Positions 35,401 through 47,400 of a stretch of DNA of 49,302 nucleotides are shown here, in pieces (position 1 is the first letter of the stretch; each line of letters opens with the position of its first letter). The notes under the pieces are model-generated. The model had not been told where the DNA came from. It worked only from the letters and a program-made list of their open reading frames with translations, and did not search any database. Location of the stretch: assembly GCF_041435015.1 (NCBI RefSeq), contig NZ_CP107992.1, positions 1-49,302 on the forward strand. The letters run 5' to 3'. This DNA is from Streptomyces canus. Its GTDB lineage: Bacteria; Actinomycetota; Actinomycetes; Streptomycetales; Streptomycetaceae. Both the position numbers and the translations under genes were made by a program.

Positions 35401-38400
35401 GAGGTGGGTGAGGGCGTGGGTGAGGCTGTGGGTGGGGGGCTGGTTTGTGCGGTGGGTGGTGATGATGTGGGCGTGGGTGGTGTCGGGGAGGGTGTTGGTG
35501 GTCATGGCGGCGGCGGTGCCGTCGGGGCCGAGGTCGAGGTAGGTGGTGACGCCGAGGGTGTCGAGGGTGTGGATGCCGTGGGCGAAGCGGACGGCTTCGC
35601 GGACGTGGCGGGTCCAGTAGTCGGCGTCGGTGGTGGTCAGGGGCTGGCCGGTGAGGTTGGAGACGAGGGGGATGGTGGCGGGGTGGTAGGTGAGGGTGTC
35701 CAGGGTGGTTTTGAATTCCTGGAGCATGCCGTCCATGTGGGGTGAGTGGAAGGCGTGGGAGACGTTGAGCCATTTGGTTTTGCGGCCGTCGTCCTCGAAG
35801 TGGCGGGTGATGTGTTCGACGGCGTCGTCGTCGCCGGCGATGACGGTGGAGCGGGGTCCGTTGAGTGCGGCGATGGAGACGCGGTCGGTGAGGTGGGGCA
35901 GGACCTCGTCCTCGGTGGCTTGGAGGGCGACCATGGCGCCGCCGGTGGGCTGGGCCTGCATGAGGCGGGCGCGTGCGGCGACCAGGGTGCAGGCGTCTTC
36001 GAGGGTGAGGATGCCGGCGATGTGGGCGGCGCTGATCTCTCCGATGGAGTGGCCGATGAGGTAGTCGGGGGTGATGCCCCAGCTTTCGATGAGGCGGTAG
36101 AGGGCGACCTCGAAGGCGAAGAGGGCGGGCTGGGTGTGGCGGGTTTCGTCGATGCGGTGGTCGGTGGTGGTGAAGACGGTGTCGTGGAGGGAGTGTCCGG
36201 TGAGGGGGTCGAGGTGGGTGGCGATGGTGTCGAAGGCGGTGGCGAAGGCGGGGTAGGCGGTGTAGAGGTCGTGGCCCATGCCGGGTCGTTGGGTGCCCTG
36301 GCCGGCGAAGACGAAGGCGAGGGGGCCCTTGGTGGGTCGGCCGGTGGTGATGTGGGGGTGGTGTTCGCCGGTGGCGAGGGCGTTCAGGGCGGTCAGGAGT
36401 TCGGTGCGGTTCTCGCCGGTGACGGTGGCGCGGTGTTCGAAGAGAGTGCGGGTGGTGGCGAGGGCGTGGCCGATGTCCTGCGGATCGGCGTCGGGGTGGT
36501 GTTCCAGGTGTGAGACCAGACGGGCGGCCTGGTCCCGGACCGCGGCAGCCGTCCTCCCCGACACCACCCAGGGAACGATCGGAAGGCCGGTGCGCTCCGG
36601 CGTGGTTTCGTCCCACGGTTCCGGCTCCGCATCCGGCGCCTGCTCCAGGACGACGTGCGCGTTCGTACCGCTGATTCCGAAGGAGGAGACGGCCGCGCGG
36701 CGGGGCCGCCCGTCGTTCTCCCAGGGGCGGCTCTCGGTGAGCAGCGCGACCTCGCCGGCCGTCCAGTCGACGTGGGTGGAGGGCTGGTCCACGTGGAGGG
36801 TCTGGGGCAGGACGCCGTGCCGCATGGCCTGCACCATCTTGATGATGCCCGCGACACCCGCCGCGGCCTGGGTGTGGCCGATGTTCGACTTGATCGAGCC
36901 GAGGTGCAGCGGGCGCCCGTCGGGGCGGTCCTGGCCGTAGGTGGCGAGGAGGGCCTGTGCCTCGATGGGGTCGCCGAGCTTGGTGCCGGTGCCGTGCGCC
37001 TCGACGGCGTCCACGTCGGACGGTTCGAGTCGGGCGTTGGCGAGCGCCTGCCGGATGACGCGCTGTTGTGAGGGGCCGTTGGGCGCGGTCAGACCGTTGG
37101 ACGCACCGTCCTGGTTGATGGCCGAACCCCGGACCACGGCGAGCACCTGGTGCCCGTTGCGCCGTGCGTCCGACAGCCGCTCCACCAGCAGCATGCCGAC
37201 ACCCTCGGCGAAGCCGGTGCCGTCGGCGGCCTCCGCGAACGCCTTGCACCGCGCGTCCTCCGACAGGCCCCGCTGACGGGAGAAGCCGATGAACGTCGCC
37301 GGTGTCGCCATCACGGTGACACCGCCGGCCAGCGCGAGGGAGCACTCTCCGGAACGCACGGCCTGAGCCGCGAGGTGCAGGGCGACCAGCGAGGAGGAGC
37401 ACGCCGTGTCCACCGTCACCGCGGGACCTTCCAGCCCCAGGGTGTACGCCACCCGGCCGGAGACCACACTGCTGGTGTTGCCGGTCATCAGATGCCCCTG
37501 CACCTCGTCGGGTGCCTTCGCCACACCGGACACGTAGTCCTGGCTGATGCTTCCGACGAACACACCCGTCCGGCTGCCCCGCAGCGACGTCGGGTCTATG
37601 CCGGCCAGCTCCAGCGTCTCCCACGACGTCTCCAGGAGGAGCCGCTGCTGCGGGTCCATCGCCAGCGCCTCACGCGGGCTGATCCCGAAGAACGCCGGAT
37701 CGAAGTCCGCCGCCTCGTAGAGGAAGCCGCCCTCGCGCGTGTACGACGTACCCGACCGGTCGGGGTCCGGGTCGTAGAGGTTGTCCAGGTCCCAGCCACG
37801 GTCCTCCGGGAGGCCGCTGATGGCGTCCGTACCCGCGGCGACCAGGTTCCACAAACCGTCCGGGTCGGTGACCCCGCCCGGGTAGCGGCAGGCCATGCCG
37901 ACGATCACGATCGGATCGTCGTCGTCCCGGGAGACGGCCGCCGCCACCGGCACGGCTGTTGTCCGGGTCCCGGTCACCTCGTCGCGTAGATGAGCGGCGA
38001 GTACGGCGGGTGTCGGGTAGTCGAAGACCAGGGTCGAGGGCAGGGTGAGCCCGGTAGCCCCTCCCAGCCGGTTGCGCAGCTCGACGGCAGTCAGCGAGTC
38101 GAACCCGGCCTCCTTGAACGCCTTGTGCTCGTCGATGGTGGCCGGGGACGGCGCGCCGAGCACGGCGGCCGCGTGGGAGCGCACCAGGTCGAGCATCACG
38201 GCCAGTTCCTCGTCGGGCGACAACCCGGCGAGGCGGCCCAGCAGCCCAGAGTCGACCGTGCCGGTCCCGGAGACCGCCACGGTCCTGCGGACGATGGTGC
38301 CGGCCAGCCCGCGCAGCACCGGCGGCAGCGTGCCGGCGGTGGCGTGCGCCCGGAGGCGGCGCGACTGCCAACGGGACGGCAGCAGCACCGGCTCGGGCCG

Positions 38401-41400
38401 GTCGAGCGCGCCGTCGAACAGCGCGAGTCCCCGCTCGGACGCGAGCGGCAGGACGCCCGCCTTCGCCATCCTGGCGAGGTCGTTCGCGCCGAGCTCCGCG
38501 GTGAGTTCACTGGTCTGCGCCCAGAACCCCCAGGCGAGCGAGTGGGCGGGCAGGCCCTTCGCCCGGCGGTGCTGGGCGAGCGCGTCCAGGAAGACGTTCG
38601 CGGCGGCGTAGTTGCCCTGACCGGCCGCACCGAGCGTGCCGGCCATGGACGAGAAGAGGACGAACGCGGCCAGCGGGAGGTCCTGGGTCAGCTCGTGCAG
38701 GTGCCAGGCGCCGTCTGCCTTCGGCCTGAGGACGGTGTCCATGTGCTCCGGGGTCAGCGACTCGACGACGGTGTCGTCCAGGGTGCCCGCCAGATGCACC
38801 ACGCCGGTCAATGGGTGTGCCGGGTCGATCCCGGCCAGCACCTCGGCCACCGCCGTACGGTCCGCCGTGTCACAGGCGACGATCCGGGCGTCCGCGCCGA
38901 GTTCGGCCAGCTCCGCGCGGAGTCCTGCCGCAGCGGGCGCGTCCGGGCCACGACGGCTGGTCAGCACGAGACGGCGGATTCCGTGCGCGGTGACCAGGTG
39001 CCGGGCCACGAGCGCGCCCAGTGTCCCGGTGCCACCGGTGACGAGCATCGTTCCGGCCGGGTCCAGCGGGCGGGCGCCGGGCACCGGCTCCGCGGCGTCG
39101 GTCGCCGGGGCCAGCCGTGGCGCGAGCAACCCGTCGGCTCGCAGCGCGAGTTGCGGCTCCGTGCCGAATGGCGCGTCGGTGGGCAGCCACCATGCGTCGT
39201 CCGTGTCCGGCAGGTCCACCAGGGCGATGCGGCCGGGGTGTTCGGACTGCGCCGAGCGGACCAAGCCCCATACGGCGGCGGTGGCGAGGTCAGGCGCCTC
39301 CGCGCCCGTGTCGACCGCGCCCCGCGTGACCAGGACGAGCCGGGAGGAGGCGAAGCGGGGTTCGGCGAGCCAGGACCGCAGCGTCGACAGTGCCGACGCG
39401 GTCAGCCCGCGGACGTCCGCGAGCGGATCGTCCGACGTGTCCGCCGCCAGAGGGACGAAGACCGTGGCCGGGACTCCGCCTCCGTCCGCGGCGGCTTCGG
39501 CGAGCGCTTCGAAACCGGTGTACGCCTCAACGGCCCAACCAGCCTGCTCAAGGGCGGGCAGCGCCGCGTCCGGGGCGCTCACGACCGCGCAGCGGGCCGG
39601 TGAATCGGGCCTCGCCGACGGGACGGAAGTCCACTCCACCCGGTAGAGGGCGCCGTCTTGCAGCGCTCCGGGGCCGGCGAGCCGTTCCGCCTCGATGCCC
39701 CGCGAGGTCAGCGCCTCGATCGACGCGACCGGCCGCCCGGACTCGTCGGCCACTTCGACGCCGAACGTGTCCTCCGCCCGCCGGGTGACCTTCACCCGTA
39801 CGACGGTGGCGCCGCGGGCGTACAGCTCGGCCCCCCGCACCAGCTCGGGGATCAGGGGCAGCTCGCCGGTGCCGGTCTGGGCGAACCACCCGACGTGCAA
39901 GGCGGCGTCCAGCAGCGCGGGATGAAGGGTGAAGCCGTCGACGTCCGCATGCAGGTCCCGGTCCAGCTCGGCCTCGGCGAAGAGGTCGTCACCGTGCCGC
40001 CACGCTGCCCGTACGGCCCGGAAGGCAGGCCCGTGCTCCAGACCGCTCTCCGCGAGCAGCTCGTAGAGCGTCTCGACGTCGACGGTCCGGGCCTGCGGTG
40101 GTGGCCAGGCCGACAGGTCGAAGCCGGGAGCCGGGTCGGCGGCACCGGTCAGGATGCCCGAGGCGTGGTGGGTCCAGTCCTCCTCCGCAGCGGCGTCCTC
40201 CCTGCGTGAGAAGACATCGACCGGACGGGTCCCCGGCTCGGTCTCCTCCCCGACGATCACCTGGAGCTGTACACCGCCGGTGCCGCGCCCGCTGCCCTCG
40301 GCGTCCGGGAGTACCAGCGGCGTGTGGAGCACGAGCTCCTCGACCCGGCCGGAGCCCGACCGGTCACCGGCCTTGGTCATCAGCTCGACGAACGCGCTGC
40401 CGGGCAGCACCGCGCTCCCGTGCACTCGGTGGTCGCCCAGCCAGGGCTGGGCGGACAGCGAGAGCCTTCCGGTGAGCACGGCCGACCCGGACCGTGGGGA
40501 CACGATCTCGGCGGCCAGCAGGGCGTGGTCCAGGACCTCCTGGCCGACGGCGCCCGCGTCCCTCGCGGTCGCCCTGGGCGACAGCCAGTAGCGCTGCCGC
40601 TGGAAGGCGTAGGTGGGCAGCTCGGCCCGTACGGTCCCCGGGAACAGCGGCACCCAGTCGACCTCGCCGCCGTGGACGTACACCTCGGCCAGCGAGTGGA
40701 CGAAGCGCTCGAGGCCTCCCTCGCCGCGCCGAAGGGTGCCGACCGTCACGGCGTCCGCACCGGCGTCCTGGACGGTGTCCTGCAAGGCCATCATCAGGGC
40801 CGGGTGGGGGGAGACCTCCACGAAGACGGAGTGCCCGTCGGCGAGCAGCGCACGGACGGAGTCCTCGAAGCGCACCGTCTCCCGCAGGTTCCGGCTCCAG
40901 TACGCGGCGTCCAGCTCGTGCCCGGCTACCGGTGCGCCGGTCACCGTGGAGTAGAACGCCACGTGGCTGTCGCGTGGAGCCAGATCGCCCAGCTGCGCCT
41001 GGAGTTGTGGAAGCAGCCCGTCCATGTGCTTGCTGTGCGAGGCGCAGGAGGAGTGGAGCCGACCGCATGACACGTCGTCGTCGTCGAGATCCATCAGGAG
41101 GTCCAGTACGGCGTCCGTGTCGCCGGACACTGCCACGGACCGCGGGGCGTTCACTGCGGCGATCGCGATTCGGTCGCCGTAACCGGCCGACCGCTTCAGG
41201 ACCTCCTCCAGCGGCAGGTCGACGAAGGCCATCTCACCGCCGCCGCCGTCGCGGTGGAGCGCCTGGCTGCGCAGCGCGATGATGCGGACACCCTCCTCCA
41301 GGGTGAGCGCCCCCGCGACCACGGCCGCGGACACCTCGCCCTGGCTGTGGCCCACCACCGCGTCCGGCATCACGCCCGCCTCCCGCCAGGTTGCGGCCAG

Positions 41401-44400
41401 CGAGACGAACATGGTGAACAGCACCGGCTGGGCGATGTCGATCCGCTCCAGCGGGTAGTCCGCCGCGGGCAGCTCGCCCCGCAGCAGCTCCAGCACGGAC
41501 CAGCCGATCAGCGGCGCGAACGCCGCGTCACAGGCGGCCGCGGTCTGCGCGAAGGCGGGGCTGCTTTCCAGCAGGGTGCGGCCCATGCCGTCCCACTGGC
41601 TGCCCTGGCCGGAGAAGACGAACACGGTCCGGCCCGAGCCGCGCGCGGTGCCTTGCAGGACACCGGCTGCGGGCCGGCCCGCGACCAGCGCACGGAGCCC
41701 GGCGCGCAGCTCGGCCCGGTCCGAACCTACGACGACCGCCCGGTGCTCGAAGGCGGTGCGCCCGGTGCCCAGAGCGGCGGCGACACTCGCCGGCGGGAGT
41801 TCCTCGTGCGTGTCGAGATGCGCGAGCAGCCGCTCGGCCTGTGCCTGCAGCGCCTCGCCCGACCTGGCCGAGATCACCCAGGGCAGCGCCTCGAAGGGGG
41901 TCTCCTCCCCGGTGGCGGGGTCCGGCTGCGCCGGAGCCTGCTCCAGCAGGATGTGCGCGTTCGTACCGCTCACGCCGAAGGAGGAGACGGCCGCGCGGCG
42001 GGGCCGCCCGTCGTTCTCCCACGGGCGGCTCTCGGTGAGCAGCGCGACCTCGCCGGCCGTCCAGTCGACGTGCGTCGAGGGCTGGTCCACGTGGAGGGTC
42101 TGCGGCAGGACGCCGTGCCGCATGGCCTGCACCATCTTGATGATGCCCGCGACACCCGCGGCCGACTGGGTGTGCCCGATGTTCGACTTGATCGAGCCGA
42201 GGTAGAGCGGCCGCCCGTCGGGGCGGTCCTGGCCGTAGGTGGCGAGCAGGGCCTGTGCCTCGATCGGGTCGCCGAGCTTGGTGCCGGTGCCGTGCGCCTC
42301 GACGGCGTCCACGTCGGACGGTTCGAGTCCGGCGTTGGCGAGCGCCTGGCGGATGACGCGCTGTTGTGAGGGGCCGTTGGGCGCGGTCAGACCGTTGGAC
42401 GCACCGTCGGAATTGACGGCGCTGCCCCGGACCACGGCGAGCACCTGGTGCCCGTTGCGCCGTGCGTCCGACAGCCGCTCGACCAGCAGCATGCCGACAC
42501 CCTCGGCGAAGCCGGTGCCGTCGGCGGCCTCCGCGAACGCCTTGCACCGCGCGTCCGACGCCAGCCCCTTCTGCTTGTCGAACTCGTCGAACACCGCCGG
42601 GTTGACCATGACCTGCACACCGCCGGCCAGCGCGAGGGAGCACTCTCCGGAACGCACGGCCTGGGCCGCGAGGTGCAGGGCGACCAGCGAGGAGGAGCAT
42701 GCCGTGTCCACCGTCACCGCGGGACCTTCGAGGCCGAACACATAGGCCAGCCTGCCGGACATCACGCTGCTGGAGACGCCGGTCATCATGTGGCCCTGCA
42801 CCCCGGCGCGGACGAGGTCCGCGTCCGTGCCGTATCCGGTCGACGCACCGCCGACGAACACGCCCACCGATGTGCCGCGCAGCGCGGCCGGTTCGATTCC
42901 GCCCCGCTCCAGCGTCTCCCACGTGGTCTCCAGGAGGAGCCGCTGCTGCGGGTCCATCGCCAGCGCCTCACGCGGACTGATTCCGAAGAACGCCGGATCG
43001 AAGTCGCCCGCCTCGTGGACGAAGCCGCCCGCCCGCAGGTAGTCCGCGTCGTCGGCCACGGCCCAGCCGCGGTCCGAGGGGAACTCCGAGATGCCTTCGC
43101 GGCCCTCGGCGACCAGGTCCCAGAGACTGTCCGGGTCGGTGATCCCGCCCGGGTAGCGGCAGGCCATCCCGACGATGACCACCGGGTCGTCCGAGGTGCC
43201 GGTCGCGGCCGTCACCGCCCGCATCTCCTGCCGGGTGTCCAGCAGTTCATCGGTGATCCGCCCGGCCAGCACCTGCGGCGTCGGATAGTCGAAAACGAGG
43301 GTCGCCGGCAGGCTCAGCCCGGTGGCCACGCCGAGCCGGTTGCGCAGGTCCACCGAGGTCAGCGAGTCGAAGCCGAGGGCCTTGAAGGCCGTGGTCGGCT
43401 CGACCGCGCTCGGGCCGGAGTGCCCCAGCACCGCGGAGACCTGGGCGCGTACGAGATCGAGCACCTGCAGCCGTGCCTCGTCGGTGGGAAGACCGGCCAG
43501 CCGGTCGCGCAGCCCGGCGTCGCCCTTGGGGACGACAGCGCCCGCAGCGGTCCGTCGGGCGATCCCGCCGACGACGGAGCGCAGCACCGGTGGCAGCGCG
43601 CCGCTCGCGGCGCGCGCCCGCAGCTGCCGGAAGTCCCACTTCACCGGCACGGTCACCGGTTCCGGCGAGGACAGCGCCGCGTCGAAGAGCCCGAGCCCGT
43701 CCCGCGGAGGCAGCAGCACGAGGCCCGTGCCGGCGATCCGCGCGAGGTCGTTGTCGTCGATCCCCTCCATCATCGCGCTCGTTTCCCGCAGGTCCCAGGG
43801 ACCCCAGGCCAGCGAGTGCGCCGGCAGTCCCAGGCCCCGGCGGTACTGCGCGAGCGTGTCCAGGAAGACATTCGCGGCGGCGTAGTTGGCCTGACCCGCC
43901 GAACCCACGGTGCCCGCCATCGAGGAGAACAGGACGAAGGCGGCGAGGTCGGCGTCCCGGGTCAGCTCGTGCAGGTTCCAGGCCCCGTCCACCTTTGGAC
44001 GCAGCACGGTGGCCAACCGCTCCGGAGTCAGGGCCTTGAGGACCCCGTCGTCGAGCACACCGGCCGAGTGGATCACAGCGGTCAGCGGGTGCGCCGGATC
44101 GATCCCGGCGAGCACCTCCGCCACAGCCTCCCGGTCGGCCGCGTCGCAGGCCACGATCCGCACCTCGGCCCCGAGCGCCGTCAGTTCGGCGTGCAACTCG
44201 GCGGCTCCCGCCGCGTCCGTGCCACGACGGCTGGTCAGCAGCAGGTGCCTGACCCCGTACTCCTCCACCAGACGGCGGGCCAGCAGCGATCCGATGGCGC
44301 CGGTGGCACCGGTGAGCAGGACCGTGCCCTCGGGATCCATGGTCCGCGGCACCGTCAGCACCAGCTTGCCGACCTGACGCGCCTGGGCGAGCAGCCGGAA

Positions 44401-47400
44401 CGCCTCGGGCGCGTTGCACAGGCTCATGCTGCGCATGGGCAGCGGTTCGAGGTCCCCGCTCTCCAGCAGGTCCACGACCTCCGTGAGCATCTCGCCGAGC
44501 CGCTCGGGCCCCGCCTCGATCAGGTCGAACGCCCGATAGGAGACACCCGCGTGGGACCGCGCCACCTCGGCGGCGTCGCGGATGTCGGCCTTGCCCATCT
44601 CGACGAAACGGCCTCCGCGTGGCAGCAGCCGCAACGAGGCATCCACGAACTCCCCGGCCAGCGAATCCAGCACGACATCGACACCGTCGCCGGAGGTCGC
44701 CTGGAGGAACTCCTCCTCGAAGTCCAGGGTCCTGGACGAGGCCAGGTGCGCCTCGTCGAAGCCCGTAGCCCGCAGCGTCTCGTGCTTGCCGGGGCTCGCA
44801 GTGCCGTACACCTCGGCGCCGAGGTGCCGCGCGATGCGGACGGCAGCCGTACCCACGCCACCGGCGGCTGCGTGGACGAGCACCTTCTCACCGGCCCGGA
44901 GCCCGGCGAGGTCCACGAGACCGTAGTACGCGGTCAGATACGCGATGGGAACAGCGGCGGCCTGTTCGAACGACCAGTTCTCCGGCATCGGTACGAGCAT
45001 CCGCGCGTCGGCCACGGCCACTGGACCGAACGAACGGTCGACCATACCCAGCACCCGGTCGCCCGGAGCCAGAGCGGTCACATCGGGAGCGACCTCGGTC
45101 ACCACACCGGCCGCTTCGCTGCCGATGTGACCCGCGTCGGGATACGTACCGAGCGCGATCAGCACGTCCCGGAAGTTCAGCCCCGCCGCACGCACCGAGA
45201 GGCGCACCTGACCGGCGGCCAGCGGCGCCACCGCCTGCGGGTACGGGGTCAGCGAGAGGTCGTTGAGACCACCAGCGCCCGGCATCAGCTGCCACGCCCG
45301 CACACCGGCGGGCACGCTCAGCGGCTCGCGGGGCGTCGTGGAGAGCGAAGGGGCGAGCCAGGCACCGCCCCGCAGGGCGAGCTGCTGCTCCGTCTCGACC
45401 GGGGCACCCGCGAGCAGTTCGCACGCGCTCCCGGTGTCGAGGGCGTCGTCCAGGTCGACCATGACGAACCGGCCGGGGTGCTCCGACTGGGCGGACCGCA
45501 CCAGGCCCCACACGGTGGCACCCGCCAGGTCGGACGGTTCCGCGCCCGCGGTAACCGCCCCCCTGGTGACCAGCACGAGCCGGGAGGAGGAGAAACGGCC
45601 CTCCTCGGCCCAGGACTGCGCGAGCAGTAGTGCCTCACGCACCGCGTTGTGGGCCGTCGCGGGCTCGAACGACGAGCAGTCGGGCGTTCCGTCCTCCGAG
45701 CGGGGGTTCAGGAGCGGCGCGAAGACCGTCCGAGGAGCCATACCTGTCTCCTCCACGTGCGCCGACAGCGCCGCGAGGTCCTCGAAGGCCTCGCACTCCC
45801 AGCCGGCCGTCTCCAGCGCCGCCGCGAAGGTGTCGGCACCGCGGCCGACCACCGCGCTCGCCGCATCGGCGAGGGTGTCACCGGCGGCGACGGGTGACCA
45901 GGCCAACCGGTACAGCGAGCCGGCCCCCGTCTCCGAAAGCTGTCCATCGGACAGCTGACGGGCCACCAGGGACGTGACCGAGGCGACGGGACGACCCGAC
46001 AGGTCGGCCAGCTCCACTCGCACGGAACCGTCCTCGTCGGAGGTGATCCGTGCCCGTACGGCCGTCGCCCCCACGGCGTGCAGGGTGACGCCCGACCAGG
46101 AGAACGGGAGCCACGGCTTGCCGGGCTCTGCCGTGAGCGGTCCGAAGCCGGCGGCGTGGAGCACCGCGTCGAGCAGAGCCGGGTGCAGACCGAACCGGAT
46201 CGCCTCGGCGTGCTGCTTCTCGGGCAGCGCGACCTCCGCGAAGATCTCGCCGTCCTTGCGCCACACCGCACCGAGACCCTGGAACGCGGGCCCGTATTCG
46301 AGCCCCGCCTCCACCAGGTTCGGGTAGAAGCCGTCGAGTGGCACGGCCTCGGCCCCGACCGGGGGCCACTGCGCCAGGTCGAAGGAGGCCGAGGGCAGTT
46401 CACGGCCGAGACGACCGGTGGCGTGGTGCGACCATCCCTCCGTCGGACCCGCGTCCTCCCAGCGGGAGAAGATCTTCACCGGCCGGCTGCCGTTCTCGTC
46501 CTCCTCCCCGACGACGACCTGGACCTGCACACCGCTCTGCGCGGGCAGTTGAAGCGGAGCCTGCAAGGTGAGCTCTTCCAGGTGACCGTAGCCGACGTGG
46601 TTGCCCGCCTGGATCGCGAGTTCGACGAAGGCGGTACCGGGCAGCAGCACCGATCCCATCACCCGGTGGTCACCGAGCCAGCGCTGGCTTCGCTGCGCGA
46701 GACGGCCCGTCAGCAGGGCACCGCCGGAATCGGGCAGGTCCACCTCGGCCTTGAGGAGCGGGTGCTCGGCCGCGCCGAGACCGGCCGCTGCCACGTTGTG
46801 GCCACCGCCGAGGACCTCGGTCCAGAAGTGTTGGTGTTGGAAGGGGTAGGTGGGGAGGTTGGTGGGGGTGGTGGGGGTGGTGGGGGTGGGGAGGGTGTGG
46901 GTCCAGTTGAGGGGGTGGCCGTGGGTGTGGAGGAGGGTGAGGTTGTGGTGGAAGCGGGTCAGGTTGCCGTGGTTGCGGGCCAGGGTGGCGGTGACCAGGC
47001 CGTGGTGGGGGGTGGCGGCGTCGGTGAGGGGGATGGCCAGGACGGGGTGGGCGCTGATTTCGATGAAGGTGGTGTGGCCGTTGGCCAGGAGGTGGTTGAG
47101 GGCTTGGTCGAAGCGGACGGTTTCGCGCAGGTTGCGGCACCAGTAGGTGGCGTCGAGGTGGGTGCCGTCGGTGATGTGTCCGGTGACGGTTGAGTAGAAG
47201 GGGACCTCACCGGGGCGGGGGGTCAGGTTGGTGAGGTTGTCGGCGAGGGTGGGCAGGAGGGGGTCCATCTGGGCGTTGTGGGAGGCGTAGTCGACGTTGA
47301 TGGTGCGGGCGTAGATGTCCTGGGTTTGTAGTTGTTGGACGAGTTGGTGGAGGGCGTCGGTCTGGCCGGAGATGACGGTGGAGGTGGCGGTGTTGACTGC

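Larger units (their letters stand above)
32740..37925 (-). other. PKS module c of right-edge gene: KS-AT-DH-KR-ACP, malonyl
   Basis: The KS starts at DDPIVIVGM. The AT (about 36330-35450) has GHSIG and SHAFH, so malonyl-CoA is predicted. The DH has [10 protein letters not shown] and LLDAGLH. The KR has GGTGVLG, VIDD and QGNYAAAN. The ACP has LGFDSLIAV. The expected unit is an unbranched enoyl. Its KS, its AT and the first part of its DH are almost the same DNA as the first module of the downstream PKS-NRPS gene, so the two adjacent modules share a recent origin or have been homogenised. Confidence 0.9.
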
